A stretch of 64,000 bases of DNA. Origin: Syntrophaceae bacterium (GTDB lineage Bacteria; Desulfobacterota; Syntrophia; Syntrophales; Smithellaceae). The stretch covers positions 93,187 through 157,186 of the forward strand of contig JAHDKI010000015.1 of NCBI GenBank assembly GCA_018436925.1. The letters run 5' to 3'. Shown one piece after another: positions 50,956 to 62,656 of the stretch. The notes beneath the pieces were generated by a model. That model searched no databases, had not been told where the DNA came from, and saw only the letters and a program-made list of their open reading frames with translations. A program made the position numbers and the translations under genes. Positions within the stretch are counted from its first letter, which is position 1. Every line of letters starts with the position of its first letter.

Positions 50956-53802
50956 TTACGTTTTCGATGCGGCCTGGGTGGTGGGGAGCTGCGGATGGAG
51001 GATGGCCTTGAGAAAAAGTCCGGTGGCTGATTGGGCGTTTTGAGCGATTTGCGCAACGGTCCCCGAGGCGAGAATATGACCGCCGCCGGGGCCGCCTTCG
51101 GGGCCCAGATCAATGATGTGGTCGGCGCACTTAATGACGTCGAGATTATGTTCGATAACCACCATCGTGTTGCCCATGTCCACCAGACGCATCAGCACGT
51201 CGAGCAGCTTCTGGATGTCGGCGAAATGCAGGCCGATGGTCGGTTCGTCGAGGATGTAGAGTGTGTTGGAATTGACGCGTTTGCCCAGTTCGCGGGCCAG
51301 CTTGATGCGCTGGGCCTCGCCTCCGGAAAGCGTTGTGGCGGATTGTCCCAGACGGATGTAGCCCAGTCCCACATCGGCCAGAAGCTGCAAATGCGAACGG
51401 AGAGACGGAATATTGGCGAAAAAATCCAGCGCCTGATTGACCGTCATATCCAGAACCTCGGCGATGTTTTTATCCTTGTATTTGATGTCGAGCGTGTCGG
51501 CGTTGAAGCGCTTGCCTCGGCAGGCTTCGCAGGTGACATACACGTCCGGCAGAAAATGCATTTCGATTTTAATGAGCCCGTTGCCCTCGCAGGCCTCGCA
51601 TCGGCCGCCCTTGACGTTGAAGCTGAAGCGGCCCGGTTTATACCCCCGGGCGCGGGATTCCGGCAGACCCGTAAACAGATCGCGGATGAAGGAAAAAATG
51701 CCGGTGTACGTGACGGGGTTTGACCGCGGCGTGCGTCCGATCGGCTGCTGGTTGATCAGGATCACGCGCTCGATGTCGCCAAGATCTTTCACTTTCTTGA
51801 TCTTTCCCATGGCGCCGGTGTGCTGGCCCAGACGCCGGGCGACGACTTTGTAAAGCGTTTCGATCACCATGGTGCTTTTCCCGGAACCGGACACGCCCGT
51901 GACGGCCGTTAAAACGCCGGTGGGAATTTTAATGTCGATGTTTTTGAGGTTGTTTTGCGAAGCGCCTTCCAGAAGAATGTGACGCCCCGTGAGTTTCCGC
52001 CGGGTTGCGGGCGGCAGGATCGTTTCCCGGCCCGACAGGTAGCGGCCCGTCAGAGAGGTTTCGCTTTGGAGGATCTCATCGGGCGAGCCTTCAAAGACGA
52101 CCTCGCCGCCGTGCACGCCGGCGCCCGGACCCATATCCACAATGTGGTCGCAGGCATGCATCATGTCTGCGTCGTGCTCGACGACCAGCACCGTGTTGCC
52201 CATGTCGCGAAGCTTTTTAAGCGTGTCGATGAGCCGCAGATTGTCGCGCTGGTGCAGGCCGATGGTCGGCTCGTCGAGCACATACAATACGCCCATGAGT
52301 CCCGATCCGATCTGCGTGGCCAGACGGATGCGCTGGCCTTCGCCGCCGGAGAGCGTCGAGGCGGAGCGCGCCAGATTCAGGTAATCCATACCGACGTTGA
52401 GCAGAAACTGAAGCCGGCTTAGAACTTCTTTGAGGATGCGTTCGGTGATCTGCTGTTCCTGAGGCGAAAGCGGCAGCGAACGCAGAAAATTGAAACCTTC
52501 TCGAATCGACAGGCAGCACAGGTCGTAAATGTTTTTGCCGCCCACCGTGACGGCCAGGCTTTCTTTTTTAAGGCGGGCGCCGCCGCAAGTTTCACAGGCG
52601 CTCAGGTCGATGTAGCGGGCCAGGTCGCTGCGCACGCCGGTGGACGCCGTTTCTTTCCAGCGTCTTTCCAGCTGCCTGATGACGCCTTCAAACGGGCGCT
52701 CGGCGAAATAGCGCATGTTGTCCCGGTCGTGGTGAAACTTAATGGCTTCTTTGCCCGATCCGTACAGCAAGACGTGGCGGATCTTCTCCGGCAGCTTGTT
52801 AAAGGGCATGTTGATGTCGAAGCGATAGTGGGTGGACAGTGCATTGAGAAGGTTGTGGTAATACAGAGAGTTGCGGTTTGCCCACGGCGCGATGGCGCCT
52901 TCGCGCACGGAAAGCCCGGAATCGGGCACGACGAGTTCCTCGGCGAAATGCATCCTGGAGCCCAGACCGTTGCAATCCGGACAGGCGCCGTAGGGGCTGT
53001 TGAAGGAAAACATCCGGGGCGAAAGCGAAGGCAGGCTGATGCCGCAGTCGGGGCAGGCGTAGTTTTCGCAATAGAGCGTTTCCCCGCCGTCGGCGGTGAG
53101 GATTTTGACCAGTCCTTCGGCGCGGCCGGCGGCGATTTCAATCGAGTCGCGCAGCCGCTTTCGGATGCCGTCTTTCATGATGAGGCGATCGACAATCAGA
53201 TCAATGTCGTGGCGTTTGTTTTTCGCCAGGACGATGTCTTCCGCCAGATCGCGCACGTCGCCGTCGATACGGACGCGGGCGAAGCCTTCCTTTTGAAGCT
53301 TCTTGAGCTCTTTGACATATTCGCCTTTTTTGCCGCGCACCAGCGGCGCCAGCACGCTGAATCGCGTCTGGTCGGGCAAAGACAAAACATTTTCCACAAT
53401 CGCGTCGATCGTCTGCGAGCGGATTTCGCGGCCGCACTGATGGCAGTGGCAGACACCGATGCCGGCGTACAAAAGACGCAGATAGTCGTAAATCTCGGTG
53501 ACCGTGCCGACGGTGGAGCGGGGATTGGACGAGGCGGCGCGCTGCTCGATGGCGATGGCGGGCGAGAGCCCTTCAATGGATTCCACGTCCGGTTTGTCCA
53601 TCTGACCGATGAACTGCCGGGCGTAAGCTGAAAGCGACTCGACGTAACGGCGCTGGCCTTCGGCGTAAATCGTGTCAAACGCCAGCGAGGATTTTCCCGA
53701 GCCGGACACGCCCGTGATCACCACCAGCCGGTCGCGGGGAATGTCCAGGGAAACGTTCTTCAGGTTATGCTGGGACGCGCCCTTGATGCGGATAAAATTC
53801 AT
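50956..53802 (-). CDS. uvrA: excinuclease ABC subunit A
   Basis: A 948-residue UvrA of standard length with two ABC ATPase modules. The first has Walker [12 protein letters not shown] and the second [11 protein letters not shown]. Signature motifs are [11 protein letters not shown] and [11 protein letters not shown]. Zinc fingers use C-P-D-C-G / C-P-D-C-N and C-E-A-C-E / C-E-A-C-R. It recognises DNA damage with UvrB in nucleotide excision repair. It is encoded 17 bases downstream of a PpiC rotamase gene and in the same direction as mfd, the coupling factor that recruits it. Confidence 0.95.
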   Translation of the reverse strand: MNFIRIKGASQHNLKNVSLDIPRDRLVVITGVSGSGKSSLAFDTIYAEGQRRYVESLSAYARQFIGQMDKPDVESIEGLSPAIAIEQRAASSNPRSTVGTVTEIYDYLRLLYAGIGVCHCHQCGREIRSQTIDAIVENVLSLPDQTRFSVLAPLVRGKKGEYVKELKKLQKEGFARVRIDGDVRDLAEDIVLAKNKRHDIDLIVDRLIMKDGIRKRLRDSIEIAAGRAEGLVKILTADGGETLYCENYACPDCGISLPSLSPRMFSFNSPYGACPDCNGLGSRMHFAEELVVPDSGLSVREGAIAPWANRNSLYYHNLLNALSTHYRFDINMPFNKLPEKIRHVLLYGSGKEAIKFHHDRDNMRYFAERPFEGVIRQLERRWKETASTGVRSDLARYIDLSACETCGGARLKKESLAVTVGGKNIYDLCCLSIREGFNFLRSLPLSPQEQQITERILKEVLSRLQFLLNVGMDYLNLARSASTLSGGEGQRIRLATQIGSGLMGVLYVLDEPTIGLHQRDNLRLIDTLKKLRDMGNTVLVVEHDADMMHACDHIVDMGPGAGVHGGEVVFEGSPDEILQSETSLTGRYLSGRETILPPATRRKLTGRHILLEGASQNNLKNIDIKIPTGVLTAVTGVSGSGKSTMVIETLYKVVARRLGQHTGAMGKIKKVKDLGDIERVILINQQPIGRTPRSNPVTYTGIFSFIRDLFTGLPESRARGYKPGRFSFNVKGGRCEACEGNGLIKIEMHFLPDVYVTCEACRGKRFNADTLDIKYKDKNIAEVLDMTVNQALDFFANIPSLRSHLQLLADVGLGYIRLGQSATTLSGGEAQRIKLARELGKRVNSNTLYILDEPTIGLHFADIQKLLDVLMRLVDMGNTMVVIEHNLDVIKCADHIIDLGPEGGPGGGHILASGTVAQIAQNAQSATGLFLKAILHPQLPTTQAASKT

Positions 53803-53819
53803 AAAGCCGATACTGCCGT

Positions 53820-54788
53820 TTACTGAAGCCTGATGTCGATAAAGGCTTTCTTGCGGACGTCGTCAATCCATTCGTCGTATTTTTTGGCGACTTTTTCGTC
53901 TTCGATCTTCGCCTTGATTTCGTTGCGCACAACCTCAAGCGGTTTGGTTCCCGCTCCGCGGCGGTCGGTTGCTTTGAGAATGTGATAACCGAGTTGAGTT
54001 TCGACCACATCGCTGATCTGGCCCGTTTCGAGACCGAAGGCGGCTTTTTCCAGTTCCGGCACGACAATGCCGCGTTCGATAAAGCCGATATCCTGAGCCT
54101 GAATGGCTCCCCCTCCGGAGGCGATGACGGCCTCCGGCGATTCGCCCGCGGCGATGCGCCGGCGGATATCCTGGGCCTGCTCGGCGATTTTTCTGCGCGC
54201 TGCCGCATCCGTCGCGGGAGGGACCGCAAGCAGGATCTGGAAGATCCGGACCGCCTCTTTTCCTTCGTATTCCTCGCGGTGCTGGTCATAGTAGCGTCCG
54301 ATTTCCTCGTCGGTCACCACAATCTTGCCCTGAACCTCTCGCCGCAACAATCGCATGCGCAGCATCTGCGAGGCGATCTCCTTTTTCACGGTTTCAATCG
54401 ACTGCCCTTCTTCGGCAAGACGCTTTTGATATTCGGCAAGCGTGATGTTGTTCTTTTTCAGCATGTCGTTGAATACCGCGTCGACTTCCGCCGGGCCGGC
54501 TTTAATGCCCGGGCCCGCTTTCTCAGCCATCTGTTCGATGAGCAGGTTGTTGATCATCTGCTGCAGAAACAGGGTTTTTTGCTGCTTGAGCACCCGGTCG
54601 ATGTCCGTTCCTTTGTATTGGCCTTCAATGCTTCGTGCATAAGGCGCGAAGGCCGCGTCGAGTTCCGTCATGGTGATGATTTCGTCGTTCACGACGGCCA
54701 CGATGCGGTCCACGACATCCGCATGGCCCGTTGGAATGAAAAGGGCCAGCGCGCATACCGTCAGCAGAATTCTAGTGAATATCGGCAC
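53820..54788 (-). CDS. PpiC/SurA-type peptidyl-prolyl isomerase
   Basis: A 322-residue periplasmic chaperone from the GTG at 54788, with GGAGG seven bases upstream and a compact signal peptide ([13 protein letters not shown], cleavage near G-H-A-D). An ATG at 54818, overlapping the previous stop, is the alternative and would put ten extra residues before the signal. SurA_N-like helices (residues about 25-150) carry [15 protein letters not shown]. One parvulin domain follows, with [10 protein letters not shown] and L-G-Y-H-I-L-K. It assists folding of outer-membrane proteins, which suits the nearby capsule and barrel proteins. Confidence 0.87.
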   Translation of the reverse strand: MPIFTRILLTVCALALFIPTGHADVVDRIVAVVNDEIITMTELDAAFAPYARSIEGQYKGTDIDRVLKQQKTLFLQQMINNLLIEQMAEKAGPGIKAGPAEVDAVFNDMLKKNNITLAEYQKRLAEEGQSIETVKKEIASQMLRMRLLRREVQGKIVVTDEEIGRYYDQHREEYEGKEAVRIFQILLAVPPATDAAARRKIAEQAQDIRRRIAAGESPEAVIASGGGAIQAQDIGFIERGIVVPELEKAAFGLETGQISDVVETQLGYHILKATDRRGAGTKPLEVVRNEIKAKIEDEKVAKKYDEWIDDVRKKAFIDIRLQ

Positions 54789-54814
54789 GTCCGTTCCTCC
54801 CTGATTGTTTTGCT

Positions 54815-55804
54815 TCATCTTTTGACTTTCTCCCGAAGCACCGTCGGTTCTTTTTTCACGACGGCTTTGATTTTCAGGCCTTCCATCCATGTCGTGAAGG
54901 CTGCTTCTTCTTTGCCGGCGCGGATCTGCGCCATGACCTCCTGCTTGCTTTCCTCGAAAGACAGGGATCCGGCGGGACGGATTTGCGCCACTTTAACGAT
55001 ATGGTAGCCGTAAGGACTCTGGATGACGCTGCTGACAGCCCCGGGATGCAGCCGGAAAATGACGTCGTCTATCGGATCCGGCATTTCCCCGCGGCCGACG
55101 AATCCCAGGTCTCCGCCCCGGGTCGCCTCCGGTCCGATGGAAAATTCCGAGGCCAGGTTGGAAAAATCCGCCCCCATGTCGAGCCGGATCTTCAGTTCAT
55201 CGGCCCGGGCCTGCTCGCGCACAACGATTTGAAAGACGTGCGCGCTCGCCTCCGATTTAAACTGGGCTTTGCGGTCGTTGTAATAGTCCTCCGCTTCATC
55301 CTCGGAAACACGGATGCGGGCGTTGACATCTTCTTCGATCAGTTTGTTGAAGATGATTTCCCTGCGCAGATTGTCCTTCCAATCTTCATAGCGGATTTGG
55401 TCCGTCACCAGCAGATTTAAAAAATCGTCGCCGTATTCCGACCGGATGTCCATGATCCTCTTCTCCAGCTCCGCGTTGCTCACGGAAATATGGAGCTCCC
55501 GCGCGCGCTGTTCGATGATCTTTTCCGTGATCATGGATTCGAGGATTTCTTCTTCCAGAAGTTTGAGATTCTGGGAGGGGTGCGTCAATCCCTTGCGGGC
55601 ATAGAAGGCTTTTTGCATATCCAGCCGGCGCTGATAATCGGCCAGATAGATTTTTTCGCCGTTGACGATGGCGACGTGGTCGCGCGATAGAATATCATCG
55701 CGGCTGCACGACGCCAGCGTTCCCAAAACGATCATGCAGCCGATCAGACAAACCCCGGCTGATCGAGTTCGGATTTTCTCCAGTATGCCCATCGTTTTAT
55801 TCAT
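54815..55804 (-). CDS. PpiC-type peptidyl-prolyl isomerase lipoprotein
   Basis: A 329-residue relative of the downstream gene. The N terminus has a hydrophobic stretch ending in a lipobox L-A-S-C, so it is lipid-anchored in the periplasm. A SurA_N-type domain (V-A-I-V-N-G-E-K-I-Y) precedes one parvulin domain with A-S-A-H-V-F-Q-I-V-V, R-G-G-D-L-G-F-V-G-R-G-E-M-P and Y-G-Y-H-I-V-K-V. The pair probably arose by duplication and works in outer-membrane protein biogenesis. The stop overlaps or nearly touches the next gene, and mfd ends 26 bases upstream. Start is uncertain (ATG 55804 or in-frame ATG 55792). Confidence 0.87.
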   Translation of the reverse strand: MNKTMGILEKIRTRSAGVCLIGCMIVLGTLASCSRDDILSRDHVAIVNGEKIYLADYQRRLDMQKAFYARKGLTHPSQNLKLLEEEILESMITEKIIEQRARELHISVSNAELEKRIMDIRSEYGDDFLNLLVTDQIRYEDWKDNLRREIIFNKLIEEDVNARIRVSEDEAEDYYNDRKAQFKSEASAHVFQIVVREQARADELKIRLDMGADFSNLASEFSIGPEATRGGDLGFVGRGEMPDPIDDVIFRLHPGAVSSVIQSPYGYHIVKVAQIRPAGSLSFEESKQEVMAQIRAGKEEAAFTTWMEGLKIKAVVKKEPTVLREKVKR

Positions 55805-55830
55805 ATCGAGGCACCATATCTTGATTGGCT

Positions 55831-58800
55831 TTATTGGGCAAGTCCCTTTAGCAGGGCCAAGCCTTCGTCGAGGATGGCCTCCGGCGTCCCGCTTTTTGCG
55901 GGAACAAATAGTTTATGATCGGGAGTAAGACGTAAATCCTTGTATTCCTTACGGGATAGTTCTAAAAGCCGTCCGGGATCGACCCGGGAGGATGGGCGGA
56001 AATACAGGTAGAAAAATTTGCCGTCATAACCCATTTTTTTTGCGCCCAGCGATTTTGCGGCATTGCGCAAGCGGATGACGCCAAGCAGATTTTTCGCTTC
56101 CGCGGGCGGTGGACCATAGCAATCGGCCAGTTCACGGTCTAAATCGTCGATGTCTTCATCGGCGCCCGCAAGCGAGATGCGTTTGTACAGGATCAGGCGC
56201 TGATGAATGTCTTCTACGTATGTCTCGGGCAAATACGCTGAAATGCCCATTTGGATTTCGGGCATCACCTCTTCGACCGGCGGCGTTTCTCCCTTGATTT
56301 CCCGGACCGTTTTTTCCATCAGTTCGGTGTAGAGTTCATAGCCTACCGCGGAAATATGTCCGGCCTGCGACAGACCCAGCAGGTTTCCGCCGCCGCGGAT
56401 CTCCAAGTCGTTGTAGGCGATGCGAAAGCCTGAGCCCGGTTCGGAAAATTCCTTAATGGCCGAAAGCCGCTTCATAGCGTCGCGCGACAGCATCGCCCCC
56501 TTGGGCAGCATCAGGTAGGCCAGCGCTTCGGCGCTGCCGCGGCCGACCCGTCCTCGGATCTGATACAGCTGCGCCAGGCCGAAGCGGTCGGCGCGGTTGA
56601 TGATGATGGTATTGGCCGACGGGATGTCGAGGCCCGAGCCGATGATGGTGGTGCACACCAGGACATCGAATTCCCGGCGGATGAATCCCGACATCGTCTT
56701 TTCAATGTCCGCGGGCTTCATCTGGCCGTGGACGACCCCCACTTTCGCCTTTGGAACCAGCCGCTGCACCAGATGGGCGATCGAGTAAATCGAGCGCACC
56801 CGGTCGTGAACGACAAAGACCTGTCCGCCCCGGTCCAGTTCGTTTTCCACGGCCTGGCGGAGTGTGTCCTCGTCGAACTCCAGCACATAGGTTTTGATGG
56901 GGCGGCGTTCCTGCGGCGGGGTATTGATGATCGATAAATCGCGGATGCCGACCAAAGACAAGTGCAGCGTCCGGGGAATCGGTGTGGCGGACAGCGTCAA
57001 AACGTCCACCAGGGTGCGCATCTTTTTGAGCTTTTCTTTATGCGCGACGCCGAAGCGTTGCTCTTCATCAATGATGACCAGCCCGAGGTTTTTAAAGGCT
57101 ACGTCTTTTTGCAGCAGCCGGTGCGTGCCCACCGCGATATCCACCAACCCCGCCTGCAGATCGGCGAGCGTCTTTTTGATTTGCGCCGCGTTTTTAAAAC
57201 GGTTGAGGGCTTCAACGCGAACAGGAAAGTCGGCGAGTCTTCGGCAGAAGGTGGCAAAATGCTGTTCGACCAATATGGTGGTGGGCGCCAGAAGCGCGAC
57301 CTGTTTGCCGTCCATGACGGCTCGGAAAGCGGCACGAAGCGCCACTTCGGTCTTGCCGAACCCCGCGTCGCCGCAAATCAGGCGGTCCATGGGTTTGATA
57401 TCGTCCATATCCGCGTGGATGTCTTCGATCGCGCGCGCCTGATCGTGGGTTTCCTCGAATTCAAACGTCGAGCAGAATTCCTCATAAACGCGGTCCGGCG
57501 GCGCAAACGCATTGCGTTCCATCGCCTCGCGGGCGGCGTAGATGGCCACCAGCTCTTCGGCCACATCCCGAACGGATTCCCGCACGCGTTCTTTGACTGC
57601 GTCCCACGAAGCGCCGCCCATCTTGTCGATTCGAGGCGTGTAGCCTTCCGGTCCTAAATAACGCTGAATTTTATCCAGGGCGTTGACCGGCAGGTAGAGT
57701 TTGTCGCCGTCGGCGTATTCAATCACCACGAAATCGTTTTCGATATTTCCGACGGAAATCTTTTGGAGGCCGCGGTAACGGCCGATGCCGAAATCTGTAT
57801 GAACGACGAAGTCTCCTTCTTTTAAGTCGCCGAACGATTTCAGGAAATAGCCTTCGTGTTTGGGCCGGACGCGCCTTTTGGGCGCCTTGCGCACAAAGAG
57901 TTCTTCTTCCCCGAGCACGGTGAGCTTTGCCTCGGGCAGGACAAATCCTCCCGAGAGTCGTCCTGTTGCGATCTGAAGGGTCGGCGTGTCGAGCGGTTCG
58001 GAAAGGGCGCAAAGCAAAGGAGTGGATGTATCGACGGGCGTAATCGGCAGGTCATAGGCGGACAGCAGATGCCGCATCCGCAAGGCGTCCTCCGGCGTGG
58101 GAGAAATCAGGAAAACGCGGCCCCCTGCGGCCAACCGGTCTTTGACTTTAAACGCCGTTTGGCGCAAAAGGCTTTCTTCACGGATTTCGTCGGCCTCCGG
58201 AGCGGCTGGAGGTGGTTCGGGGCCGCCCGTCAGCGTGAGGGGCGGCTGCGCCGTTTCCGAATCGATAAGCAGACCGGCCAGGCGGACGGCGTGAAACGAC
58301 TCTAAGCTGGCCTCCAGCGCCGCGTCGCCCAGGTTCAGGCAGTCTCCTTCAAGATAGAATTTGCCGCCGGCTTTCGCCTTGAAAAGCATTTTGTCGATAT
58401 TGGCGTAAACGCCGGCCGCAGCCTGCCTGATGGCTTGCGGATCGTCGAGGATCAGCAGGGTGTCGGCGGACAGGTATTCATGCAAGCTTGAAAGAGTTCG
58501 GCTCCGACAGCGGTCCGGGTCGTCGAAATCTTCATAAAAAAGCGGTAAAAAGACGGGGTTGATCGACGCGGCGGTCTGCTGCTTCAAGGTTTCCACCAAT
58601 CGATTGCGGACCTCGCGGGCCAAATCCAACTCCTCGGCCCGTCGCCTGACGTTGCGAACCGCGCGCGCCAGACGTTCCGAGGTGATGAGAATTTCGGCCG
58701 CCGGACCGAGAATGAACGCGTCGGCCGCGCCATGGGATCGCTGGGTGGCGGAATCGAAGCGGCGGATCGATTCAATCTCGTCGCCTGAGAGTTCCAGCCG

Positions 58801-59391
58801 CAGAGGCATCGCTTCGCTGGGGGGGAAGACGTCCAGAATGTTTCCTCGCATACTGAATTCCCCTTCTTCTTCAACCAGCGCAACGCGCCGATAGCCACCC
58901 GCCACAAGCAGGGCGGCGGTTTCATCGGAAATCAGCAGATCGCCTGTGGAGAGAATTTTCAGATACGAAGCAAACTCGGCCCTCGGCATGATTTTCTGCA
59001 TCCAGGCCGCCGCGCAGGTGACGAGGATGCTGTCGGGGGCCGTCTGGAAGCGGGTCAGCGCGCTGAGCCGGGAGAGTTCTTCTTCCCGCTGGAGAGCGAA
59101 CATGTCGATCGACAGAAAATCCAGAGGCGGATAATACAAGACGGCCTCATCGCCCAGAAAAAGAGCCAGATCACGGGCGAACGCAGCGGCTTCCTTTTCG
59201 GTGGGGCAGACCGCCACGCACGGTTTCCCGATGCGGTCAAACAAAAGAGCGGCGGCAAAGGCGCGCGCCGATCCGGAAAGGCCGGCGAGCGTGACGCTTT
59301 TTTCTCCCGCGGCGATCCGCTCGGCGATCTGCCGGACGGGCGGAAGAGTCGGGATACTTTTTTTGTTGATGATTTTTCTCAAGCAAACCAC
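55831..59391 (-). CDS. mfd: transcription-repair coupling factor
   Basis: About 1186 residues from GTG 59391, which lies 16 bases after the nadA stop; an ATG at 59451 would overlap nadA by 44 bases, and TTG 59382 is also possible. It has N-terminal UvrB-like modules, the RNA-polymerase-interacting CarD-like domain ([14 protein letters not shown]), SF2 translocase motifs ([27 protein letters not shown]) and a C-terminal TRCF domain (M-P-E-I-Q-M-G). It removes stalled RNA polymerase and recruits UvrA. Confidence 0.94.
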   Translation of the reverse strand: MVCLRKIINKKSIPTLPPVRQIAERIAAGEKSVTLAGLSGSARAFAAALLFDRIGKPCVAVCPTEKEAAAFARDLALFLGDEAVLYYPPLDFLSIDMFALQREEELSRLSALTRFQTAPDSILVTCAAAWMQKIMPRAEFASYLKILSTGDLLISDETAALLVAGGYRRVALVEEEGEFSMRGNILDVFPPSEAMPLRLELSGDEIESIRRFDSATQRSHGAADAFILGPAAEILITSERLARAVRNVRRRAEELDLAREVRNRLVETLKQQTAASINPVFLPLFYEDFDDPDRCRSRTLSSLHEYLSADTLLILDDPQAIRQAAAGVYANIDKMLFKAKAGGKFYLEGDCLNLGDAALEASLESFHAVRLAGLLIDSETAQPPLTLTGGPEPPPAAPEADEIREESLLRQTAFKVKDRLAAGGRVFLISPTPEDALRMRHLLSAYDLPITPVDTSTPLLCALSEPLDTPTLQIATGRLSGGFVLPEAKLTVLGEEELFVRKAPKRRVRPKHEGYFLKSFGDLKEGDFVVHTDFGIGRYRGLQKISVGNIENDFVVIEYADGDKLYLPVNALDKIQRYLGPEGYTPRIDKMGGASWDAVKERVRESVRDVAEELVAIYAAREAMERNAFAPPDRVYEEFCSTFEFEETHDQARAIEDIHADMDDIKPMDRLICGDAGFGKTEVALRAAFRAVMDGKQVALLAPTTILVEQHFATFCRRLADFPVRVEALNRFKNAAQIKKTLADLQAGLVDIAVGTHRLLQKDVAFKNLGLVIIDEEQRFGVAHKEKLKKMRTLVDVLTLSATPIPRTLHLSLVGIRDLSIINTPPQERRPIKTYVLEFDEDTLRQAVENELDRGGQVFVVHDRVRSIYSIAHLVQRLVPKAKVGVVHGQMKPADIEKTMSGFIRREFDVLVCTTIIGSGLDIPSANTIIINRADRFGLAQLYQIRGRVGRGSAEALAYLMLPKGAMLSRDAMKRLSAIKEFSEPGSGFRIAYNDLEIRGGGNLLGLSQAGHISAVGYELYTELMEKTVREIKGETPPVEEVMPEIQMGISAYLPETYVEDIHQRLILYKRISLAGADEDIDDLDRELADCYGPPPAEAKNLLGVIRLRNAAKSLGAKKMGYDGKFFYLYFRPSSRVDPGRLLELSRKEYKDLRLTPDHKLFVPAKSGTPEAILDEGLALLKGLAQ

Positions 59392-59407
59392 ATCCGGGTA
59401 TGAAATT

Positions 59408-60313
59408 TCAGGAAATCGCGAGCATTCGATCCAAGGCGGCCCGGGCGGCACGGCTGACGTCGTCGGGAACGGTCACGGTCGGTTCCAGCGTGGTCAAAGA
59501 TTTTTCAATGTCGCCGAGGGTGATCTTTTTCATGTCGGCGCAAAAGAGATCGGGTGATGCCGGGATGAAGGTTTTTTCGGGATGACGCTTTTGAAGCTCC
59601 GTCAGGACGCCTACCTCCGTGCCGATCAGGATAGTCGTCGCGTCGGATTTTCCGGCAAAGCCGATGATGGCGGATGTGGAGCCGACAAAATCCGCCAGTG
59701 CCAGTACGTCGGGCCGGCACTCCGGGTGCGCCGCAAACGGCGCGTTTGGATGGCGGGCCTTAAGCCGGCGCACCTGTTGCGGCGTCAACGCATCGTGAAT
59801 CGGACAGCAACCCTTCCAGGGCAGCACCGTCCGTCCGGTGACCGATTCCATGTGCCGGGCGAGATTGCCGTCCGGCAGCATCACAACCTTTTTCCCGTCC
59901 GGCAGCGACGCGAGCACTTTTGCCGCGTTGGAAGAGGTGCAGCAGATGTCGCTTAAGGCTTTCACTTCCGCCGTGGAATTAATATAGGTGACAAACACCG
60001 CATCCGGTTCTTTTTTACGCATGGCCAGAATCGATGCAGCGTCCGCCCTGTCGGCCAGCGGGCAGCCGGCGTCCGGGCGCGGCAGTAAAATCGTTTTGTC
60101 CGGGCACAGAATCGCCGCGCTTTGCGCCATGAAATGTACGCCGGCAAAGACGATCACGCGGGCCTCGGATCGGGCCGCCGCCTGGGCCAGTGCCAGCGAG
60201 TCGCCCAGGACATCGGCGATGTCCTGGATTTCCGGACGGACATAATAGTGCGCCAGAAGAACAGCGTTTCGATCGGCCAGCAGGACGCGGATACTTTTTT
60301 GCTGCGCATTCAT
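59408..60313 (-). CDS. nadA: quinolinate synthase A
   Basis: A 301-residue iron-sulfur enzyme that condenses iminoaspartate with dihydroxyacetone phosphate to quinolinate, the first committed step to NAD. Family segments include L-A-H-Y-Y-V-R-P-E-I-Q-D-I-A-D, G-V-H-F-M-A-Q-S-A, D-G-N-L-A-R-H, A-H-P-E-C and G-S-T-S-A-I-I. Cysteines for the 4Fe-4S cluster are placed in D-I-C-C-T, H-P-E-C and D-L-F-C-A-D. It is the first gene of the minus-strand run leading to mfd. Upstream, 180 bases separate it from the divergent moeA, including a heptad array. No nadB or nadC in the window. Confidence 0.93.
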   Translation of the reverse strand: MNAQQKSIRVLLADRNAVLLAHYYVRPEIQDIADVLGDSLALAQAAARSEARVIVFAGVHFMAQSAAILCPDKTILLPRPDAGCPLADRADAASILAMRKKEPDAVFVTYINSTAEVKALSDICCTSSNAAKVLASLPDGKKVVMLPDGNLARHMESVTGRTVLPWKGCCPIHDALTPQQVRRLKARHPNAPFAAHPECRPDVLALADFVGSTSAIIGFAGKSDATTILIGTEVGVLTELQKRHPEKTFIPASPDLFCADMKKITLGDIEKSLTTLEPTVTVPDDVSRAARAALDRMLAIS

Positions 60314-60439
60314 GACTTATCCTTTCAAGCGCTGATTTCTAGCGCAAAAAAACGACAATAGCAAGAGGCGGAAGTCTGACCACCCGGCAATCGCGGCCGG
60401 CAAAGGGAGGTCCCGCGGCCGGAGGGTCAATTCGCCATC

Positions 60440-60520
60440 TTCAACTTAAAACTTGAAACTTAAAACTTGAAACATGAAACATGAAACTTGAAACTTGAAA
60501 CATACTCCCATCGCCTATAG
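60440..60520 (+). repeat. AAACTTG heptad array upstream of moeA
   Basis: TAAAACTTG then AAACTTA/AAACTTG/AAACATG/AAACATG/AAACTTG/AAACTTG units, the complement of the GTTTCAA family seen elsewhere, followed by a CGCCTATAGCC unit like those in repeat C. It lies in the divergent gap between nadA and moeA, and a spurious ATG inside it (60495) extends the moeA frame artificially. Confidence 0.8.
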
Positions 60521-60578
60521 CCTTTTTTTTTCTTCTCTGATAAGGTTCGTCGAAAATGACATGCTGGAGAAGAAAAAC

Positions 60579-61799
60579 ATGATATCCGTCAAAGACGCGC
60601 TGGCCGTTATTTTAGAGTCTTGCCGTCCGCTGGGTCTGGAAAAAGTTGATTTATTGGGGGGCCGGGGCAGGGTCATTGGCGAGGATGTTTATGCGCCTCG
60701 CGACATTCCCTCGGCCGCCAACTCCGCGATGGACGGATACGCCGTCCGTTGCGGCGACACGATTAAAGCCTCAGAGGCGGAGCCCGTCGAACTGAAGGTG
60801 ATTGAAACCATCGCAGCGGGCGCCTCCCCGGCGAAATCCGTCCGGCCGGGACAGGCCGCGCGGATCATGACCGGGGCTGTGATTCCCAAAGGTGCGGATG
60901 CCGTCATTCGCCGGGAAGACACGGTCGAACAGGGCAAGACCGTCTTCATCAAGAAGGCGGCGCACCAGGGGCTGGATATCCGTTTTTCCGGTGAGGATGT
61001 GCAAAAAGGCGAATGCGTCATCAAGGCCGGAAGCGTGCTGAGCCCCGGTCATATCGGGATGCTGGCCGCGTTGGGGAAGGCTTTTGTCGCGGTGCATTCC
61101 CGTCCACGCGTGGCGATCGTGTCCACAGGCGATGAATTGGTCGATATTGAAACCGATCCCGGTCCGGGGAAAATCGTCAATTCCAACAGCTATTCGTTGG
61201 CCGCTCTGGTGAGCGCCTGCGGCGGCGTTCCATTGTTAACGGATATTGTCCGCGACAAGAAAGAAGATCTGGCGACGGCGCTTCAGTCGGCGGCGCGGGC
61301 CGATGTGATTTTGTCGTCCGGCGGCGTGTCGATGGGCGATTACGATTTTGTCAAGGACGTGATGGGCGACATCGGAAACGCCATGCGTTTCTGGCAGGTC
61401 GCCATGCGTCCGGGAAAGCCTTTGGCCTTCGGGTCCATCGGAGAAACCCCTCTTTTTGGTCTGCCGGGGAATCCTGTATCCGTCATGGTTTCGTTTGAGC
61501 AGTTCGTTCGCCCCTATCTGCTGAAAATGCAGGGACACACAAAGCTTGCCCGCCTGAGCGTCACCGCAACCAGCGCCCAGACCATCGAAAAGCCCGCAGG
61601 CCTTCGCTATTTCCTGCGGGCTGTGGTACAGGAACAAAACGGCCGATTCATCGCCCGGCTGACCGGCGAACAGGGGTCCGGCATCTTGAAGTCGATGGTG
61701 GAAGCCAATGCCTTGATGGTTCTTCCTGAAGAGAGGACGAGAGTGAAAAAAGGCGAGGATGTCGTCATCCAGTGGCTGAATGAGCCCCTCTGGGGATGA
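60579..61799 (+). CDS. moeA: molybdopterin molybdenumtransferase
   Basis: A 406-residue MoeA of standard length from the ATG at 60579 (GGAG nine bases upstream). Upstream in-frame ATGs at 60495 and 60561 add residues encoded by repeat sequence. Motifs are N-S-A-M-D-G-Y-A-V (early domain), I-M-T-G-A-V-I-P-K-G-A-D-A-V-I-R, V-S-T-G-D-E-L-V, S-S-G-G-V-S-M-G-D-Y-D, and G-L-P-G-N-P-V-S-V-M-V. It inserts molybdate (or tungstate) into adenylylated molybdopterin for enzymes such as formate dehydrogenase. No other Mo-cofactor gene is adjacent. Confidence 0.93.
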   Translation: MISVKDALAVILESCRPLGLEKVDLLGGRGRVIGEDVYAPRDIPSAANSAMDGYAVRCGDTIKASEAEPVELKVIETIAAGASPAKSVRPGQAARIMTGAVIPKGADAVIRREDTVEQGKTVFIKKAAHQGLDIRFSGEDVQKGECVIKAGSVLSPGHIGMLAALGKAFVAVHSRPRVAIVSTGDELVDIETDPGPGKIVNSNSYSLAALVSACGGVPLLTDIVRDKKEDLATALQSAARADVILSSGGVSMGDYDFVKDVMGDIGNAMRFWQVAMRPGKPLAFGSIGETPLFGLPGNPVSVMVSFEQFVRPYLLKMQGHTKLARLSVTATSAQTIEKPAGLRYFLRAVVQEQNGRFIARLTGEQGSGILKSMVEANALMVLPEERTRVKKGEDVVIQWLNEPLWG

Positions 61800-61932
61800 A
61801 AAGTTTTGCGCGCTTCATTGCACAATCGGTTAAAGGAAAAATTGATTGACAAGCGGGTCGGATAATGGTGTTTGCTTTGTCGGTATGTAAAAGTCTTGTT
61901 TAAAATTTTCAGGATTCAGGAAAGGATAAGTT

Positions 61933-62622
61933 ATGCGCAAATGGATATTGATAGTTGCCGTGTTGTTTCTTTTGCCGGCCTGTTCGCAGACTCCGAAAAC
62001 GGATGATGACAAGGCGCTCTACGCCCTGGGCGTCCAGATCAGCAAACAGCTTTCCGTTTTTGATTTGTCAGCCAATGAACTAAGGCTGGTTCAGCAGGGT
62101 ATGTCGGACGCGGCGGCGGGCAAAAAGCTTGCGGCGGAGCCGGAAGACTCCATGCAGACGCTCGGTGCGCTGGCCGAAAGCCGGGCGGCGAGGGTCACCC
62201 AGAAGCAGAAGGATCTGGCCAAACCGTTTATTGAAAAAGCGGCGGCTGAAACAGGCGCCGTCAAGACCGCATCCGGCGTGGTTTACAAGGAAATTACCGC
62301 CGGCACCGGCGCTCAGGCCACGCCGGCCAGTATCGTGACGGTGCATTATACCGGTAAATTGATCGACGGCAAAGAATTCGACAGTTCCGTCAAGCGCGGA
62401 CAACCTGCCGAATTTCCTTTGGGACAGGTCATTCCCTGCTGGACGGAAGGTGTCTCCTTGATGAAAGTCGGCGGCAAAGCCAAACTGGTTTGCCCTTCGG
62501 ACACCGCTTACGGAGACCGCGGTCGTCCGCCGATCATCCTCGGCGGCGCGACTCTGGTTTTCGACGTGGAGCTTCTCGATGTGAAAGAGATGTCTGCCGC
62601 TTCCGCGCCTCGAAAAAAGTAA
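61933..62622 (+). CDS. FKBP-type peptidyl-prolyl isomerase lipoprotein
   Basis: A 229-residue lipoprotein. The signal peptide ends in the lipobox L-P-A-C, a helical FKBP_N-type dimerisation domain follows (about 25-110), then an FKBP domain (about 120-222) with V-T-V-H-Y-T-G, D-G-K-E-F-D-S-S, V-I-P-C-W-T-E-G and Y-G-D-R-G. The central Cys-Trp replaces the more common G-W pair at the active-site edge. It resembles FklB/FkpA or Mip proteins that fold periplasmic substrates. AGGAAAGGA is the ribosome site. No promoter of clear quality in the 133-base gap after moeA. Confidence 0.9.
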   Translation: MRKWILIVAVLFLLPACSQTPKTDDDKALYALGVQISKQLSVFDLSANELRLVQQGMSDAAAGKKLAAEPEDSMQTLGALAESRAARVTQKQKDLAKPFIEKAAAETGAVKTASGVVYKEITAGTGAQATPASIVTVHYTGKLIDGKEFDSSVKRGQPAEFPLGQVIPCWTEGVSLMKVGGKAKLVCPSDTAYGDRGRPPIILGGATLVFDVELLDVKEMSAASAPRKK

Positions 62623-62656
62623 TTCCTCACCTCCTGTTGTTCAAAGCATCATGCCT

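Noticed and set aside
60495..60578. Extended start of moeA at 60495
   Set aside because: The first codons are encoded by the heptad repeat, and the ATG at 60579 gives normal MoeA length with GGAG upstream.
61846..61866. TTGACA followed by GATAAT upstream of the FKBP gene
   Set aside because: The spacer is only 9 bases, too short for a sigma-70 promoter, and no good -10 box lies at 16-18 bases.
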